Below the pieces are notes generated by a model. The model saw nothing but the letters and a program-made list of their open reading frames with translations, was not told the origin of the DNA and ran no database searches. The position numbers and the translations under genes were made by a program. This document shows positions 9,156 through 18,328 of a DNA stretch of 64,000 bases, one piece after another. The stretch comes from CAVTLG01 sp963735495 (GTDB taxonomy: Bacteria; Chloroflexota; Ktedonobacteria; Ktedonobacterales; Ktedonobacteraceae): assembly GCA_963735495.1 (NCBI GenBank), contig CAVTLG010000009.1, forward strand, positions 372,001 to 436,000. The letters are read 5' to 3'. Every line of letters begins with the position of its first letter. Position 1 is the first letter of the stretch.

Positions 9156-10163
9156 ATGATGCAGTTCGCTCTTGATGAACAGATCGCTTCGCAACCGGCA
9201 GCCGTTGCCACCCGGCTGGCTCGTGTTGATGTGCCTGCGCTTGATCCCGACAGACCACTGATTTTGACGGGCATTGGCACTTCCTTGCATGCCTGCTTCG
9301 TAGCGGCAGCGTGGATTGTTGAACTAAGTAACGGGACCATACGACCGAGTGTATATTCTGCTCACGATCTGGCGCTCACGTTGCCTATACGCGCGGAAGA
9401 CCAGATTATCGTGGTGAGTCATCGTGGAACCAAGCGTTTCCCCAATACGATACTCGCGCGTGCACGTGGCATGGGAGCCAGGACGGTGGCTATCGTTGGA
9501 GAAGGCGCGCCAGAGCCGGTGGCAGATGCCATTGTGCGTACCTGTCCTGACGAGCGCTCTGGCACGCATACGGTGTCTTATGTGACTGCTCTGACGGCGC
9601 TGGGACAGCTTGTGGCCCGGCTACTCGGATCGCGTGGAGATGCGCTGCTCTCCGCATTACAGGGAATTCCTATAGCCATGGAAGAGACACTGACCTGCCC
9701 TGCGCCAGTCGAACTGGCCGAGCGCCTGGTCGGTCGAGAGCCCTATCTGGTGGCTGGTTTCAGCGTGGATGCGCTGACGGCAGCGGAAACCGCTTTGAAG
9801 ATCAAAGAAGGCACGTATCAATGGGCCGAGGGTATGGCCGTCGAACTGGCTCTGCATGGACCGCCTGCCGCGTTTCGTGCCGGCATGGGGGCGATTGTGC
9901 TTACACCGGCTATCGACGATGGTGGGCGCACTCAGGAATTGCGCACGTTGTTGCGTGAACTTGGCGCTGAAGTTGCTACATGTGGAGAAGGGGATGAAGA
10001 CTTGCGCTTTGCCACAACTCATCCGCTTGTGCGTCCACTGGTGTCAATTGTACCATTGCAGCGGCTGGTAGCTGAAATGGCGCGTGTGCGAGGGAGTAAT
10101 CCAGATGTGATTCACCATGACGTTGAGCCATGGAGAACGGCGCTGGGACGTGTTGTGCTCTAA
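9156..10163 (+). CDS. SIS-domain protein, GlmS isomerase-like / sugar-phosphate isomerase
   Basis: 335 residues with two SIS domains and no glutamine amidotransferase domain. The first SIS block has GIGTSLHACFVA and VVSHRGTKRFPNT; the second has VAGFSVDALTAAETALKIKEGTYQWAEGMAVEL, the part of GlmS-type proteins that binds the sugar phosphate. Such stand-alone proteins act as aminosugar-phosphate deaminases, isomerases or ketosamine-cleaving enzymes; which one is not clear. The start at 9156 follows GGAGA at 9146-9150, while the in-frame ATG at 9144 overlaps that site. The divergent MocR regulator probably controls it. Confidence 0.82.
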   Translation: MMQFALDEQIASQPAAVATRLARVDVPALDPDRPLILTGIGTSLHACFVAAAWIVELSNGTIRPSVYSAHDLALTLPIRAEDQIIVVSHRGTKRFPNTILARARGMGARTVAIVGEGAPEPVADAIVRTCPDERSGTHTVSYVTALTALGQLVARLLGSRGDALLSALQGIPIAMEETLTCPAPVELAERLVGREPYLVAGFSVDALTAAETALKIKEGTYQWAEGMAVELALHGPPAAFRAGMGAIVLTPAIDDGGRTQELRTLLRELGAEVATCGEGDEDLRFATTHPLVRPLVSIVPLQRLVAEMARVRGSNPDVIHHDVEPWRTALGRVVL

Positions 10164-10238
10164 ACGTTTTTTTCGAGCAGTGTGTGGAAAACAAGACTAT
10201 GCATGTTCAGCAGCGCTAATCATGCATACTCTTGCCTG

Positions 10239-10255
10239 TCTTCTCGATGAGAAGA
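10239..10255. terminator. Short hairpin between convergent genes
   Basis: TCTTCTC and GAGAAGA pair over 7 bp around a GAT loop, between the ends of the SIS gene and dps. There is no U-run on either side, so a role as bidirectional terminator is only possible. Confidence 0.3.
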
Positions 10256-10262
10256 TGATGGG

Positions 10263-10898
10263 TTATGTTCGCGTGTTTATGGCTTCGCGTGGTGCTGTAT
10301 TGCTGTTCACGAAGGGCGTATCAACAAGATGCTGCGTGATGAACCAGAGCTGTAGCTCGTGTACGCGCAAAACATCGGAGACCAGCAGATCGTTCGTGCC
10401 TGCGTCCTTGTTCTTTTCTGTCAGCTCAATACCCTCGCGTAGCGCTTTGATTATCAGGCTATGAGCATTGGTTGTACGCGCAAGCATGGCTGGAATATCC
10501 TCTTCTCCGGTTGGTGGGCGCTCAATTTTCGTGGTTTCTGCGACATCAGAGGGCATCGCTATGGCCACACCACCCAGCGATTGCACGCGTTCCGCGATCA
10601 GGTCAATCGTTGCTAACACCTCTCCGGCATGTTTATCAAGGAGCAGGTGGAGTTGGTAGAAGGTTGGACCCGTGACTTGCCAGTGATGCTTTTTGTATAG
10701 GTTATACATCGTAATGGAATCGGCCAGCAACTGATTGAGTACGCCGATACTCTGTTTGACGGCTTCCTCAGGTAGGCCGAGTGGCACAAAATGTTGCTGA
10801 CCATATTGTTGCAGCAGATACGATTTCTGTTTAAGATTTGGCTGCGCTTCCGGTGCAGCATTGGACGTTTTATTTCCTGCTTGTGGTCTTGTGGACAT
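10263..10898 (-). CDS. dps: Dps-family DNA-protecting ferritin-like protein
   Basis: 211 residues; a 36-residue low-complexity tail precedes the four-helix Dps core. The intersubunit ferroxidase signature is visible: HHWQVTG (first His), then LLLDKHAGEVLATIDLIAERVQ with the Asp/Glu ligands. It should assemble into a 12-mer that oxidises and stores iron and shields DNA under oxidative stress. The start at 10898 follows GAGGAG 9 bases upstream; the longer frame to 10979 is less likely. The N-terminal Lys/Gln-rich arm could contact DNA. It is monocistronic. Confidence 0.92.
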   Translation of the reverse strand: MSTRPQAGNKTSNAAPEAQPNLKQKSYLLQQYGQQHFVPLGLPEEAVKQSIGVLNQLLADSITMYNLYKKHHWQVTGPTFYQLHLLLDKHAGEVLATIDLIAERVQSLGGVAIAMPSDVAETTKIERPPTGEEDIPAMLARTTNAHSLIIKALREGIELTEKNKDAGTNDLLVSDVLRVHELQLWFITQHLVDTPFVNSNTAPREAINTRT

Positions 10899-11172
10899 GG
10901 ATGACAACTCCTCTCTTTTATGTAAGCGTAGAGACAGTGCAAACCTGAAGTAAGCTCTCGCCAGCGTGCTAATAGTCATATTGCGCGTCTGCTTCGGTCA
11001 CTGCTATCACGAAGAGATTGCTACCGAGGTTTCATATTCCTCTTCCTCTTTTTAGCGTTCTAAAAAGAAAAAATAGGGGTAATATATCGGATTAGGCGAG
11101 GTAAGTGAAAAAATACCTCTCACTGTTTCGATACTTTATATGCAGAAGAGGTAGTGAGGGAGGATGAGGACG

Positions 11173-11535
11173 ATGGATTCGCTTCCGGGCCAGATACCGG
11201 CATTCGCATTTCGTATTGGCGCACTTGAGCGAGATATTGCAGATCTCAGGCAGCAATTACATTTGTATGTACCGGCGAAAGAGAATGAATTACAGCTCAA
11301 TAATATCCAGGAATCTGTTGAGCATATAGAGCAAGACGTACAATGGCTGAAAAAGAAACTGGAAGAACTCAATAACAAACTGATGGACCAAGAACTCGCC
11401 GCCCAGCATCGTGACGCTGTGCAGAGGGAAAGTCAGGCTGCTCTGCAAATACGAGTGCTATGGGGCACAATTTCAGTGATTATGACTATCATGACAAGCG
11501 TCCTTGTTGCTTATATTACGCATATGTTTCGTTGA
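11173..11535 (+). CDS. Small coiled-coil protein with C-terminal membrane anchor
   Basis: 120 residues. Residues about 12-75 form a charged coiled coil (IGALERDIADL, QESVEHIEQDVQWLKKKLEEL), and residues about 95-116 are one membrane helix, so the helix bundle would face the cytoplasm or stand as a tail-anchored protein. The ATG at 11173 is chosen because GGGAGG ends 9 bases before it; the ATG at 11164 touches that site. The next gene begins 11 bases after the stop, so the two form an operon. Function unknown. Confidence 0.7.
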   Translation: MDSLPGQIPAFAFRIGALERDIADLRQQLHLYVPAKENELQLNNIQESVEHIEQDVQWLKKKLEELNNKLMDQELAAQHRDAVQRESQAALQIRVLWGTISVIMTIMTSVLVAYITHMFR

Positions 11536-11546
11536 GGAGGTTGGCA

Positions 11547-12161
11547 GTGGACAATCCAAAGAAATTTCGGCGCTTCATTCATCTTCTGGCAACAGCAGGA
11601 ATCCTCTTCCTGTTTTTGCTGATTGGATTTCAATCCGTACCAGTGATAGGTGGTAGTGAGGCACTCTATATACAGCAAGCAAGCCTTCAGGGCACGCGAA
11701 GCCAGTCTCTGGCCAGAGCTGCTTTGGTGCTTGAATATCGCTCAGCTTCAGAACGAGCACAAGCAATCAGCGATATGCAAACCATCTTGCCATTGTTTGA
11801 GCAGGAACAGGCGTTTCTGCTGACGAGCAGGGATTTGAATGTGCAGTGGTTGCTGCAAGGCGCGAGACCGGATTATCTCGCCTTAATCGGTGCTGTGGGC
11901 GTAATACTGGCTCATACAGCAGGTCCTGTTGACCCTGTTCAGGTGAATGTTGTGCTTGCACATGATAAGTTGTACTTGTATACCATAAGTCAACTGATGC
12001 TCGTATTGCAGCAGCATGCCGATGCGCAAGTCTGGCAATTGTTTCTTATCGAGAGTGCTATCGAGCTTGTACTTCTGGTCATAGCGGGCATCTTTCTCGT
12101 GTTTGTTAATCGTGTACTGATAAAAATGGTACAGGTGTATTCTGCCAGGGGAACCGTGTAA
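11547..12161 (+). CDS. Two-helix membrane protein with PilJ-like extracytoplasmic domain
   Basis: 204 residues with membrane helices at about 14-34 and 170-190 and a loop of about 130 residues between them. The loop has QASLQGTRSQSLARAALVL, which resembles the PilJ/NarX-type four-helix sensor start (INxAGRQRMLSQR). No kinase or methyl-accepting output follows, so it would need a partner. The GTG at 11547 is chosen because GAGGAGG lies 6 bases upstream; it overlaps no other gene. It is co-transcribed with the coiled-coil membrane protein just upstream, a plausible partner. A terminator-like hairpin overlaps its end. Confidence 0.62.
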   Translation: MDNPKKFRRFIHLLATAGILFLFLLIGFQSVPVIGGSEALYIQQASLQGTRSQSLARAALVLEYRSASERAQAISDMQTILPLFEQEQAFLLTSRDLNVQWLLQGARPDYLALIGAVGVILAHTAGPVDPVQVNVVLAHDKLYLYTISQLMLVLQQHADAQVWQLFLIESAIELVLLVIAGIFLVFVNRVLIKMVQVYSARGTV

Positions 12162-12182
12162 AGGTTCCCTCGCTTATTTTTG
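12149..12182 (+). terminator. Terminator-like hairpin after the membrane-protein pair
   Basis: GGGAACC and GGTTCCC form a 7-bp stem around a 7-base loop that overlaps the stop codon, followed by CGCTTATTTTT. It likely ends the 11173-12161 transcript before the two-component operon. Confidence 0.6.
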
Positions 12183-12434
12183 CTAGCGCCTCTCAACCTG
12201 TGCTTTCTCCTATTCATGTATGTATGAGCCATCGTTTACCATTATGGATAGCGATGGTTGCTGCTCTATGCGACAGTAGCGTTGAGATGTTGTACTGGCT
12301 GTATCGATTTGTTGCAATATTGTCGCAAAAAGTGCAATGTGCTGTCCGCAGAGGCATGGAGCTTTTCTCTTGTATGCAAGAGAAGCTATAATAAAGATCA
12401 ATGCAAGCACGCTTTTGATAAGGAAGAAACAGCT

Positions 12435-13142
12435 ATGACGGTGACGATATTACTGGTCGAAGACGAAGATGACCTGGCCCAGGTAGTTGTGCGCGAATTG
12501 ACGGTGTCGGGCTACCATGTCCTGCGGGCCAGTGACGGAGTTACTGCGTTAGCAATGCATGCGCGCGAGCACATAGAGCTGGTGATTTTGGATTGGATGT
12601 TACCTCGACTCAACGGGCTGGATGTGTTACGTCACCTGCGGCAAACGTCGGCTACGCCCGTGTTGATGTTGACGGCTCGTAGCGAAGAGGCCGACCGTGT
12701 GATTGGTCTTGAGGTTGGCGCAGACGACTATTTGAGCAAGCCTTTTAGTATGCGTGAGCTTATTGCGCGTGTGCGTGCGCTTTTGCGACGGGCCGAACTG
12801 ATACGTCAGACCCTGGATGGAGACCGTAGTGGCACGCGTGAAATCGTCAGCCGTGGACCCTTACAACTGAATCCGCAGACGCACCAGGCGCTACTCAACG
12901 GTGTCGCGCTAGACTTGAGTCCAACAGAGTTTGCGCTGTTGCACCTACTCTTACGTAGTCCAGGACGCGCATTCAGTCGTGCTTATCTGATTGAGACGAT
13001 CTGGAGTGAAACGTATGTTGGAGGCGACCGTTCAGTAGACAATATGGTGCTGCGGCTGCGTAAAAAGCTGGGAGCACTGGGTGACGCCATTGAGACCGTC
13101 TGGGGTGTCGGCTATCGGCTGCGTGCGGAGGCATCGTCATAA
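12435..13142 (+). CDS. OmpR/PhoB-family response regulator
   Basis: 235 residues. The receiver domain (1-120) has VEDEDD for Mg binding, the phospho-acceptor D53 in VILDWMLP and the K in YLSKPF near 102. A winged-helix trans_reg_C domain (about 140-232) has LSPTEFALLHLLL, GDRSVDNMVLRLRKKLG and TVWGVGYRL. It binds DNA as a phosphorylated dimer. The start at 12435 follows AAGGAAG; the longer open frame from 12258 lacks such a site. The histidine kinase gene starts 15 bases after the stop, so the pair is an operon. A near-palindrome (AGCTTTTCTCTT / AAGAGAAGCT) lies just upstream at about 12360-12388. Confidence 0.95.
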   Translation: MTVTILLVEDEDDLAQVVVRELTVSGYHVLRASDGVTALAMHAREHIELVILDWMLPRLNGLDVLRHLRQTSATPVLMLTARSEEADRVIGLEVGADDYLSKPFSMRELIARVRALLRRAELIRQTLDGDRSGTREIVSRGPLQLNPQTHQALLNGVALDLSPTEFALLHLLLRSPGRAFSRAYLIETIWSETYVGGDRSVDNMVLRLRKKLGALGDAIETVWGVGYRLRAEASS

Positions 13143-13156
13143 GAAAGAGTGCGCTG

Positions 13157-14800
13157 ATGACCATAGGAAATATCCTGCGTTCTCTGCCCTTATTCCGGGC
13201 ACGAGCAAGACGAGTGATGCTTGAGATGATCCTCATGCAAATAACCTGCGTTTTACTATTTTCGCTGCTCATATTTCTGCTGCATGCTCCTTATCTATTC
13301 CTTCCTGGACGTAGAGTTTCCCTGTTTTCCGTGTTCTACGCCATCAGTTGTATCGGTTGGGGCGCTTTTCGCTGGCGGCTACGTGCTCCTACGCGTTCTA
13401 TCTGGCGACAGCTGCTCGTCGAAATGGCCATGGCGGGTGCTGTATTGCTGGAATTGCTGGTGAGTTTCGTGATATTTTTTCAGGTCATTCTGTCACTTGC
13501 TGGCATTGGGCAGACATCTGGCACGTATGTGATCGTGTTCTTTTGCGGTTGCCTGTTTTTCGTATTGCGTGCGGCAGTAAAAATCTGGTTATTCTGGGAT
13601 AAACTGCGCCGTACTCATCTGCGTTGGGCGCTCACGCATGCACATCTCATGGTTGTGGTGATTGGAGCGGGCGTCATCAGCATTCTCTTAATGGCTGTCT
13701 TCATCTTTGTGGCCAGTAGTAGTAACGATAGACCAAGGGCTGTCCTTGCGCCGTTGATTGTTTTGCCGGTCATGCTCTTGATTACCTGCGTCGTCCTGCT
13801 ATTTGTGCTGCCACCATCTGCGCTCTTCTCCTATCTCTTTGCTCGGCATACTACCAGGCGCATTGAGACGTTAACCGCTGCCACCAGTGCGTTACGCAGT
13901 GGGAATTACGCTGTACGCGTCGCCATCGAGGGCGAAGATGAAATCGCGCGTTTGCAGGCTGACTTCAATGCCATGGCGACTGATCTTGAGCGGACGCTGC
14001 GCGAGTTGCAAGAGGAACGTGATACGGTGAATACCTTGCTGCATGCGCGACGTGAACTGATCGCCACGGTTTCTCATGAACTGCGCACGCCTGTTGCGAC
14101 AGTGAGGAGCTACCTGGAGTCCACGCTGTCAAACTGGAATGAGCAGCCGCCGCCAACGCTGCAACAGGATCTGCATGTGATTGAGCAACAGACGATCCGT
14201 TTGCAGTCGTTGATTAACGACTTGTTTACCCTGGCGCGTGCCGAGGTCAAACGTCTGGATTTGCGCTGTGCACCGACCAATGTCGCTTTGCTGATCAAAC
14301 GCGTGACGGAGACCATGGCTCCAGTTGCCTGGCGTGGCAGCAGAGTTGAGGTGCTGGCAGATAGCGCGCTGGTGGATCGTGAGTGTCCGTTGGCACTGGT
14401 GGATGAGCAGCGGCTGGAGCAGGTTTTGCAAAATTTGTTGCATAATGGCGTGCGTCACACGCCGCCGGGTGGTATCGTTGTGGTGGGCTTGCAAGCTGAT
14501 GCGCAAACAGTCATTATACAGGTAAAAGACACTGGTGAAGGTATTCCGGCAGAGGAACTGCCACGGATCTGGGAACGCTTCTATCGTACCGAAGTTTCTC
14601 GTTTACAGCCTGGCAGTGGTACCGGATTGGGTCTGGCTATCGTCAAAGAATTAACGGAAGCGATGGCCGGGACTGTATCTGTGATGAGCATTGCTGGACA
14701 GGGCACGTGTTTCACTCTTCGCGTGCCGCGTGTATCTGGACAATCACCGTTACAGGTTCCTGGAGGAGAGATGCAGAACATGCCACTCTCCTCGCTTTGA
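13157..14800 (+). CDS. Membrane sensor histidine kinase
   Basis: 547 residues. Five or six membrane helices lie in residues 20-230 and little is exposed outside, as in kinases that sense within the membrane. A HAMP linker follows (about 228-282), then HisKA with SHELRTP (autophosphorylated H307) and a HATPase_c domain with N box LLHNGVRHTP, G1 DTGEGIP, F box and G2 GSGTGLGLAIV. It is expected to phosphorylate the regulator encoded 15 bases upstream. All catalytic boxes are intact. The signal is unknown. It is convergent with the DUF5671 membrane protein gene, with only 14 bases between. Confidence 0.95.
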   Translation: MTIGNILRSLPLFRARARRVMLEMILMQITCVLLFSLLIFLLHAPYLFLPGRRVSLFSVFYAISCIGWGAFRWRLRAPTRSIWRQLLVEMAMAGAVLLELLVSFVIFFQVILSLAGIGQTSGTYVIVFFCGCLFFVLRAAVKIWLFWDKLRRTHLRWALTHAHLMVVVIGAGVISILLMAVFIFVASSSNDRPRAVLAPLIVLPVMLLITCVVLLFVLPPSALFSYLFARHTTRRIETLTAATSALRSGNYAVRVAIEGEDEIARLQADFNAMATDLERTLRELQEERDTVNTLLHARRELIATVSHELRTPVATVRSYLESTLSNWNEQPPPTLQQDLHVIEQQTIRLQSLINDLFTLARAEVKRLDLRCAPTNVALLIKRVTETMAPVAWRGSRVEVLADSALVDRECPLALVDEQRLEQVLQNLLHNGVRHTPPGGIVVVGLQADAQTVIIQVKDTGEGIPAEELPRIWERFYRTEVSRLQPGSGTGLGLAIVKELTEAMAGTVSVMSIAGQGTCFTLRVPRVSGQSPLQVPGGEMQNMPLSSL

Positions 14801-14814
14801 TTGCCAGGAAAACC

Positions 14815-16404
14815 TCACCTGATATCTGCCGGTATGGCGCTTACTGTCTGAATACGTTGTATTGCCTCGTCGCGTGTAATGCTGCCAGCCAATAGTTCAT
14901 CAAGTACCTTCTCGATCTCTTGTTCGGCAGGCGCAGTTGGCACGGTGGCAACGGGCGTTACCAGCGCTATGGGCGTTGCTGGTTGTTTAGCCGGACTGCT
15001 GAAAAGAGACTCCCTCCTGATGTCACGCTGATAGAGACCCACGAGCAGAAGGCCAACGAGGAAGGCTGCTAATCCTACATGTGTGACCTGTTGCCAGCCG
15101 CTGATGGAAGAGCCAAGGAGCGAAGTGATCCAGGCATAAAGCGCAGTCGCGCCTCCGATAGCCAGGGTCAGTATACCAGCGCCAAACAATGCTAGCGTTA
15201 AGCCGCGTCTGGGACCCGTCGCCGAACTGTCTGAGGTATTACGCCGACGCAGGTAGAGATCGAGCGCTATATAACCCGATCCGGTCACAATAAAAGCAAT
15301 GGATGATACCCAGGCTTTGCTATCTGGTACTCCGGGGGCAGGTGCCAGGGTCTGGAGGAGGTTATAGAAGACCGTGCCCCATCCCCACCAGAAGAGAGCC
15401 GCTGCCAGCGTCGCTATGATAGCATACTCAGTCAGGGCCACGCCTTTCTGACTGATCAAATCTTGTCGAGCAGCATCGTGTAGCCAGAGGTGATAAATGC
15501 CAGCCACAAGCAAGCCCAGAGCCAGTGGAGTGATGAAATCATAGGGTGCATTGGAGCTCAGTACATCATGGAGTGAAACTGGAAGCTTGAAGAGCGGCGA
15601 GGTGACGAGTTCAAGTCCCAGGTAAACGCCGGCTAGCATCCACCCGATGCCATAGGCAAAACTTGCCCCATGCAGGATCAAACGTGGTAGGGCCGAGCGG
15701 TCGCTGCGTGTCAACAGGCCATAGCTCACCCAGCAAACGATGAACCAGAGCATACTGACGGCCAGGTAAGCGAGATTATAGGACTGGCAACCATCGCTAC
15801 TGCAACCCTTGTTACCGAAAATGAGTCCATCAACGAAAGGTCTCAACGCGGAAAGCAAGGAAGATGTCAGAAAGAGCAGCAGTAGTATTTGCACGCCATA
15901 AAAATGGAGACGTTGGAATGCTAATGCCGCTCTTGAGGTGGCAGGAATGTGTGGACGACGGCGTTCCAATTCGAGCAACAACGCCACCCCCAGAGCAGGT
16001 AATGCAAATGCCAGAGGACCCACGACGTTAGTGCCAGAGTCCTGTGCAAGCGAGTAAAAAACCAGGTAGCCTATGACAGGAACAGCCAGGGTGATACCAA
16101 TAGCCTCTGGAATATTGAGAAAAAATGCACGAATAGCGCTGCTGACCGCGTCAGGATGACGGCGCATGTCTCGACGAAGCAGCCAGTAGTGAAGCCCACC
16201 CAGTGTACCAGCAATCACTAGTGAGATGATGGCAAACACAATGGCTTGTATTATTGCGGTCGAGCCAGGAAGAGCAGTTGAGGAACCGCGCAATGGCGTC
16301 AATACTAAAATCGTGTTTAACAATTGCCCGATGGCAATAGCTGCAAAGATCAATAGCGCAATAAAAATGGCATAGAGGTAAAATCGATAAAGATTATGAG
16401 CCAT
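14815..16404 (-). CDS. DUF5671-type multi-pass membrane protein
   Basis: 529 residues with about fourteen hydrophobic segments in three similar blocks, and a soluble C-terminal tail (about 470-529) ending in a short helical hairpin (VLDELLAGSITRDEAIQRI). The opening LYRFYLYAIFIALLIFAAIAIGQLL matches what is known of DUF5671 proteins, found mainly in Chloroflexota; their function is unknown. The start at 16404 follows GTAGGAG 4-5 bases upstream; the frame extends 40 residues further to 16524 without a better site. Confidence 0.72.
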   Translation of the reverse strand: MAHNLYRFYLYAIFIALLIFAAIAIGQLLNTILVLTPLRGSSTALPGSTAIIQAIVFAIISLVIAGTLGGLHYWLLRRDMRRHPDAVSSAIRAFFLNIPEAIGITLAVPVIGYLVFYSLAQDSGTNVVGPLAFALPALGVALLLELERRRPHIPATSRAALAFQRLHFYGVQILLLLFLTSSLLSALRPFVDGLIFGNKGCSSDGCQSYNLAYLAVSMLWFIVCWVSYGLLTRSDRSALPRLILHGASFAYGIGWMLAGVYLGLELVTSPLFKLPVSLHDVLSSNAPYDFITPLALGLLVAGIYHLWLHDAARQDLISQKGVALTEYAIIATLAAALFWWGWGTVFYNLLQTLAPAPGVPDSKAWVSSIAFIVTGSGYIALDLYLRRRNTSDSSATGPRRGLTLALFGAGILTLAIGGATALYAWITSLLGSSISGWQQVTHVGLAAFLVGLLLVGLYQRDIRRESLFSSPAKQPATPIALVTPVATVPTAPAEQEIEKVLDELLAGSITRDEAIQRIQTVSAIPADIR

Positions 16405-16634
16405 AGTACTCCTACTTTCTGATGGATCATCTATCAAAGAAATGGGCTCTAAAAGACGATTACCATGGGAGTATACCTGCCTATCTGCGCTATGACGACG
16501 TGTCAAATGACCTATTTTCTCCATCAGTTGAGCGAGAATATATGATAAAGCAGCTCCTCAGGCTTGTTTAGCCCATTATCATCAGGTCGTATTGTTGCAA
16601 TTGTCAGCAGATTTGACAGCAAAACGTTCAGGTT
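16405..16634. other. Spacer between membrane protein gene and integrase 3' exon
   Basis: About 230 bases with no gene supported. The right edge of the integrated element, and so one attachment site, may lie here just past the end of the integrase at 16635, but no repeat marking it could be matched. Confidence 0.4.
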
Positions 16635-16823
16635 TTATTGTTGTTTACTTGCAGGGTGATGAAATTGGAGATCAAGTGCTTGCATCGCCTGGTCCTGCAT
16701 CGATGCTGTCACATGAGCATAGATTCCGAGAGTGATACGAACATCACTATGGCCCAGCCGCTCTTGAATGAGCTTCGGATTGATGCCCATTGTCAGTAAA
16801 ATGGTGGCGGCGGAGTGCCTCAG
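16635..16823 (-). CDS. Tyrosine integrase, 3' exon (C-terminal 62 residues)
   Basis: Read from 16823 down, the sequence begins LRHSAATILL and continues through ERLGHSDV to GIYAHV and a TAA stop. It supplies the second arginine of H-x-x-R, the box-II histidine (H359 of the joined protein) and the nucleophile Y369. It has no start codon and continues in frame from the 5' exon at 24552: FHD joined to LRHS gives the usual FHDLRHS block. Splicing out the intron would give a 396-residue integrase. Confidence 0.9.
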   Translation of the reverse strand: MRHSAATILLTMGINPKLIQERLGHSDVRITLGIYAHVTASMQDQAMQALDLQFHHPASKQQ

Positions 16824-16921
16824 GTAGGGTAGGGGGCCAGCGAGGTAACGTTGCTTCTCAGAATTGCTTGAATTCCTTCAAGTAGTTTCATAAGACGCTC
16901 CTTATCTGACCTCCCCCCTCC

Positions 16922-16955
16922 GAACCGGACTTGCACCTTTCAATGCATCCGGCTC
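16922..16955 (-). ncRNA. Group II intron domain V
   Basis: The 34-base minus-strand segment starts GAGCCGGATGCA, has a GAAA-type loop region and ends TCCGGTTC; arms GAGCCGGA and TCCGGTTC pair, with a two-base AG bulge. It is the catalytic core of the intron RNA. The reading frame of the reverse transcriptase ends inside it (stop at 16940-16942). Confidence 0.88.
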
Positions 16956-18328
16956 TCCAGTATTGCGTCATTGAGCTTCTTTCGTCGCTCTTTGATCTCG
17001 TCAAGGCTAATGAGTTGCCACGTGATTGGAAATCCGTGTTCAACGGCGACGTGGCATCTCTTACAGAGAACCAACGTTTTTCGCCTCAAGGCTATCATCC
17101 TTTTTACCCAGTCAGGTTTTGCTCTTCCTGGGTATTCATGAAGTTTGCGCATGGCATTGACGTGATGAACTTCTACGTCTTTGTCGCTTCCGCACAGTTC
17201 GCAGAAATCTGCGAGAAGCCTTTGCACAAGTTCTGTTCGATGGTTGATAGGGACTCTTGGCGGTTGGTCATCAAGGGTTGCTTCACTATTCCACTTCAAG
17301 GGTATTCCGCCCCAGGTTGCTCGTAGCGGCTTTTTACTCTCATCGGGTTTTGGTTGGGTCACTTGGAGTCCTTTATACTCTTTGTCTCCAACCAAAAGCA
17401 TTGCCCCATATTTCTCATAGACTCTGGATACTGATATCTTGTGCTTTGCTGCCAGCGTCTTTGTCAGTGAGGTTTCCATGACCCACTTGAGCTGTGCTAA
17501 GGTCCGCATGTTGTAGGCAAGCTGAGAGTAATTCGCAAGACCTCGAAATTCGAGCTGATAGGTCAGAACGATTGTGTAGTCGTTTGCTTTTATCAGTTCT
17601 GTTCGCTGTGTTGCTTGGCCGTTTTTCTTGTAGCGATCCATCTTCGCTTGTAACACGTCTTCAGGCACTCGTAACCCGATGACACGATTGATACTCCTGC
17701 ACATTCTTCCGGTGTCCCTTCGTTTTGTGCGCTTCGTATCATCTTGCAGCACCGTTATTTCATACCCGAGAAACCTTGCTGCATCGCTTACCGCGTGGGT
17801 GAGAAGCGTCTTTTCTTCAGAGAGTTCCAATTTGAGTTCCTCTCGCAGGAACGTTCTGAGTTGCTGCTTGATTTCTTCTGCTTCCGATCTTGGGCCGACA
17901 AATCCCAACACAAAATCGTCGGCATATCTGACATATTTTAGGCGTCGATAGTCTGGGTCGTTCGTCATTACCGAGGGCAGAGTCTGAGATTGCTTTCTCA
18001 ATTCCTCGGCCTTCTCAGTATTTCCTTTTCTCCTTTGGTTTCGTGAGTCAATCCTAAGTTTGTCATACGTGGGATTGATCTTTCTCCTACTTCCTCTGGT
18101 GTAGTGTGGGATAAGAACGTTTTCTACGAATTTGTCCAGTTTATCAAGCAGAATATTTGAAAGGAGTGGGCTCACAATTCCGCCTTGTGGAACTCCACTC
18201 AGCGTTTGGTTGTAGGTCCAGTCTTCCATGTATCCTGCATCAAGAAGGTCTTGCAGAAGTTTGAGAAAGCGCCCATCGTGAATATGCTCTTTGAGCACGT
18301 CAATGAGTAATTCATGACTCAGCGTATC
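16940..18328 (-). pseudogene. Group II intron reverse transcriptase/maturase, third (C-terminal) piece
   Basis: Starts GSFDTLSHELLIDVLKEH and continues through the RT palm with GVPQGGIVSPLLSN and the catalytic RYADDF box, then a thumb/maturase X region (WGGIPLKWNS) and an HNH endonuclease domain (CELCG, HHVNAM, LCKRCH). Substitution G-S-F-D overlaps the D of CFD, where the second piece ends. It has all late catalytic residues but lacks its N-terminus, which lies beyond a 2.46-kb insertion. An ATG at 18298 could give a truncated protein, unlikely to be active alone. Confidence 0.9.

Noticed and set aside
8998..9258. An 87-residue N-terminal extension of the MocR protein
   Set aside because: Composition is unlike a protein domain, and a strong ribosome binding site precedes the internal ATG at 8997.
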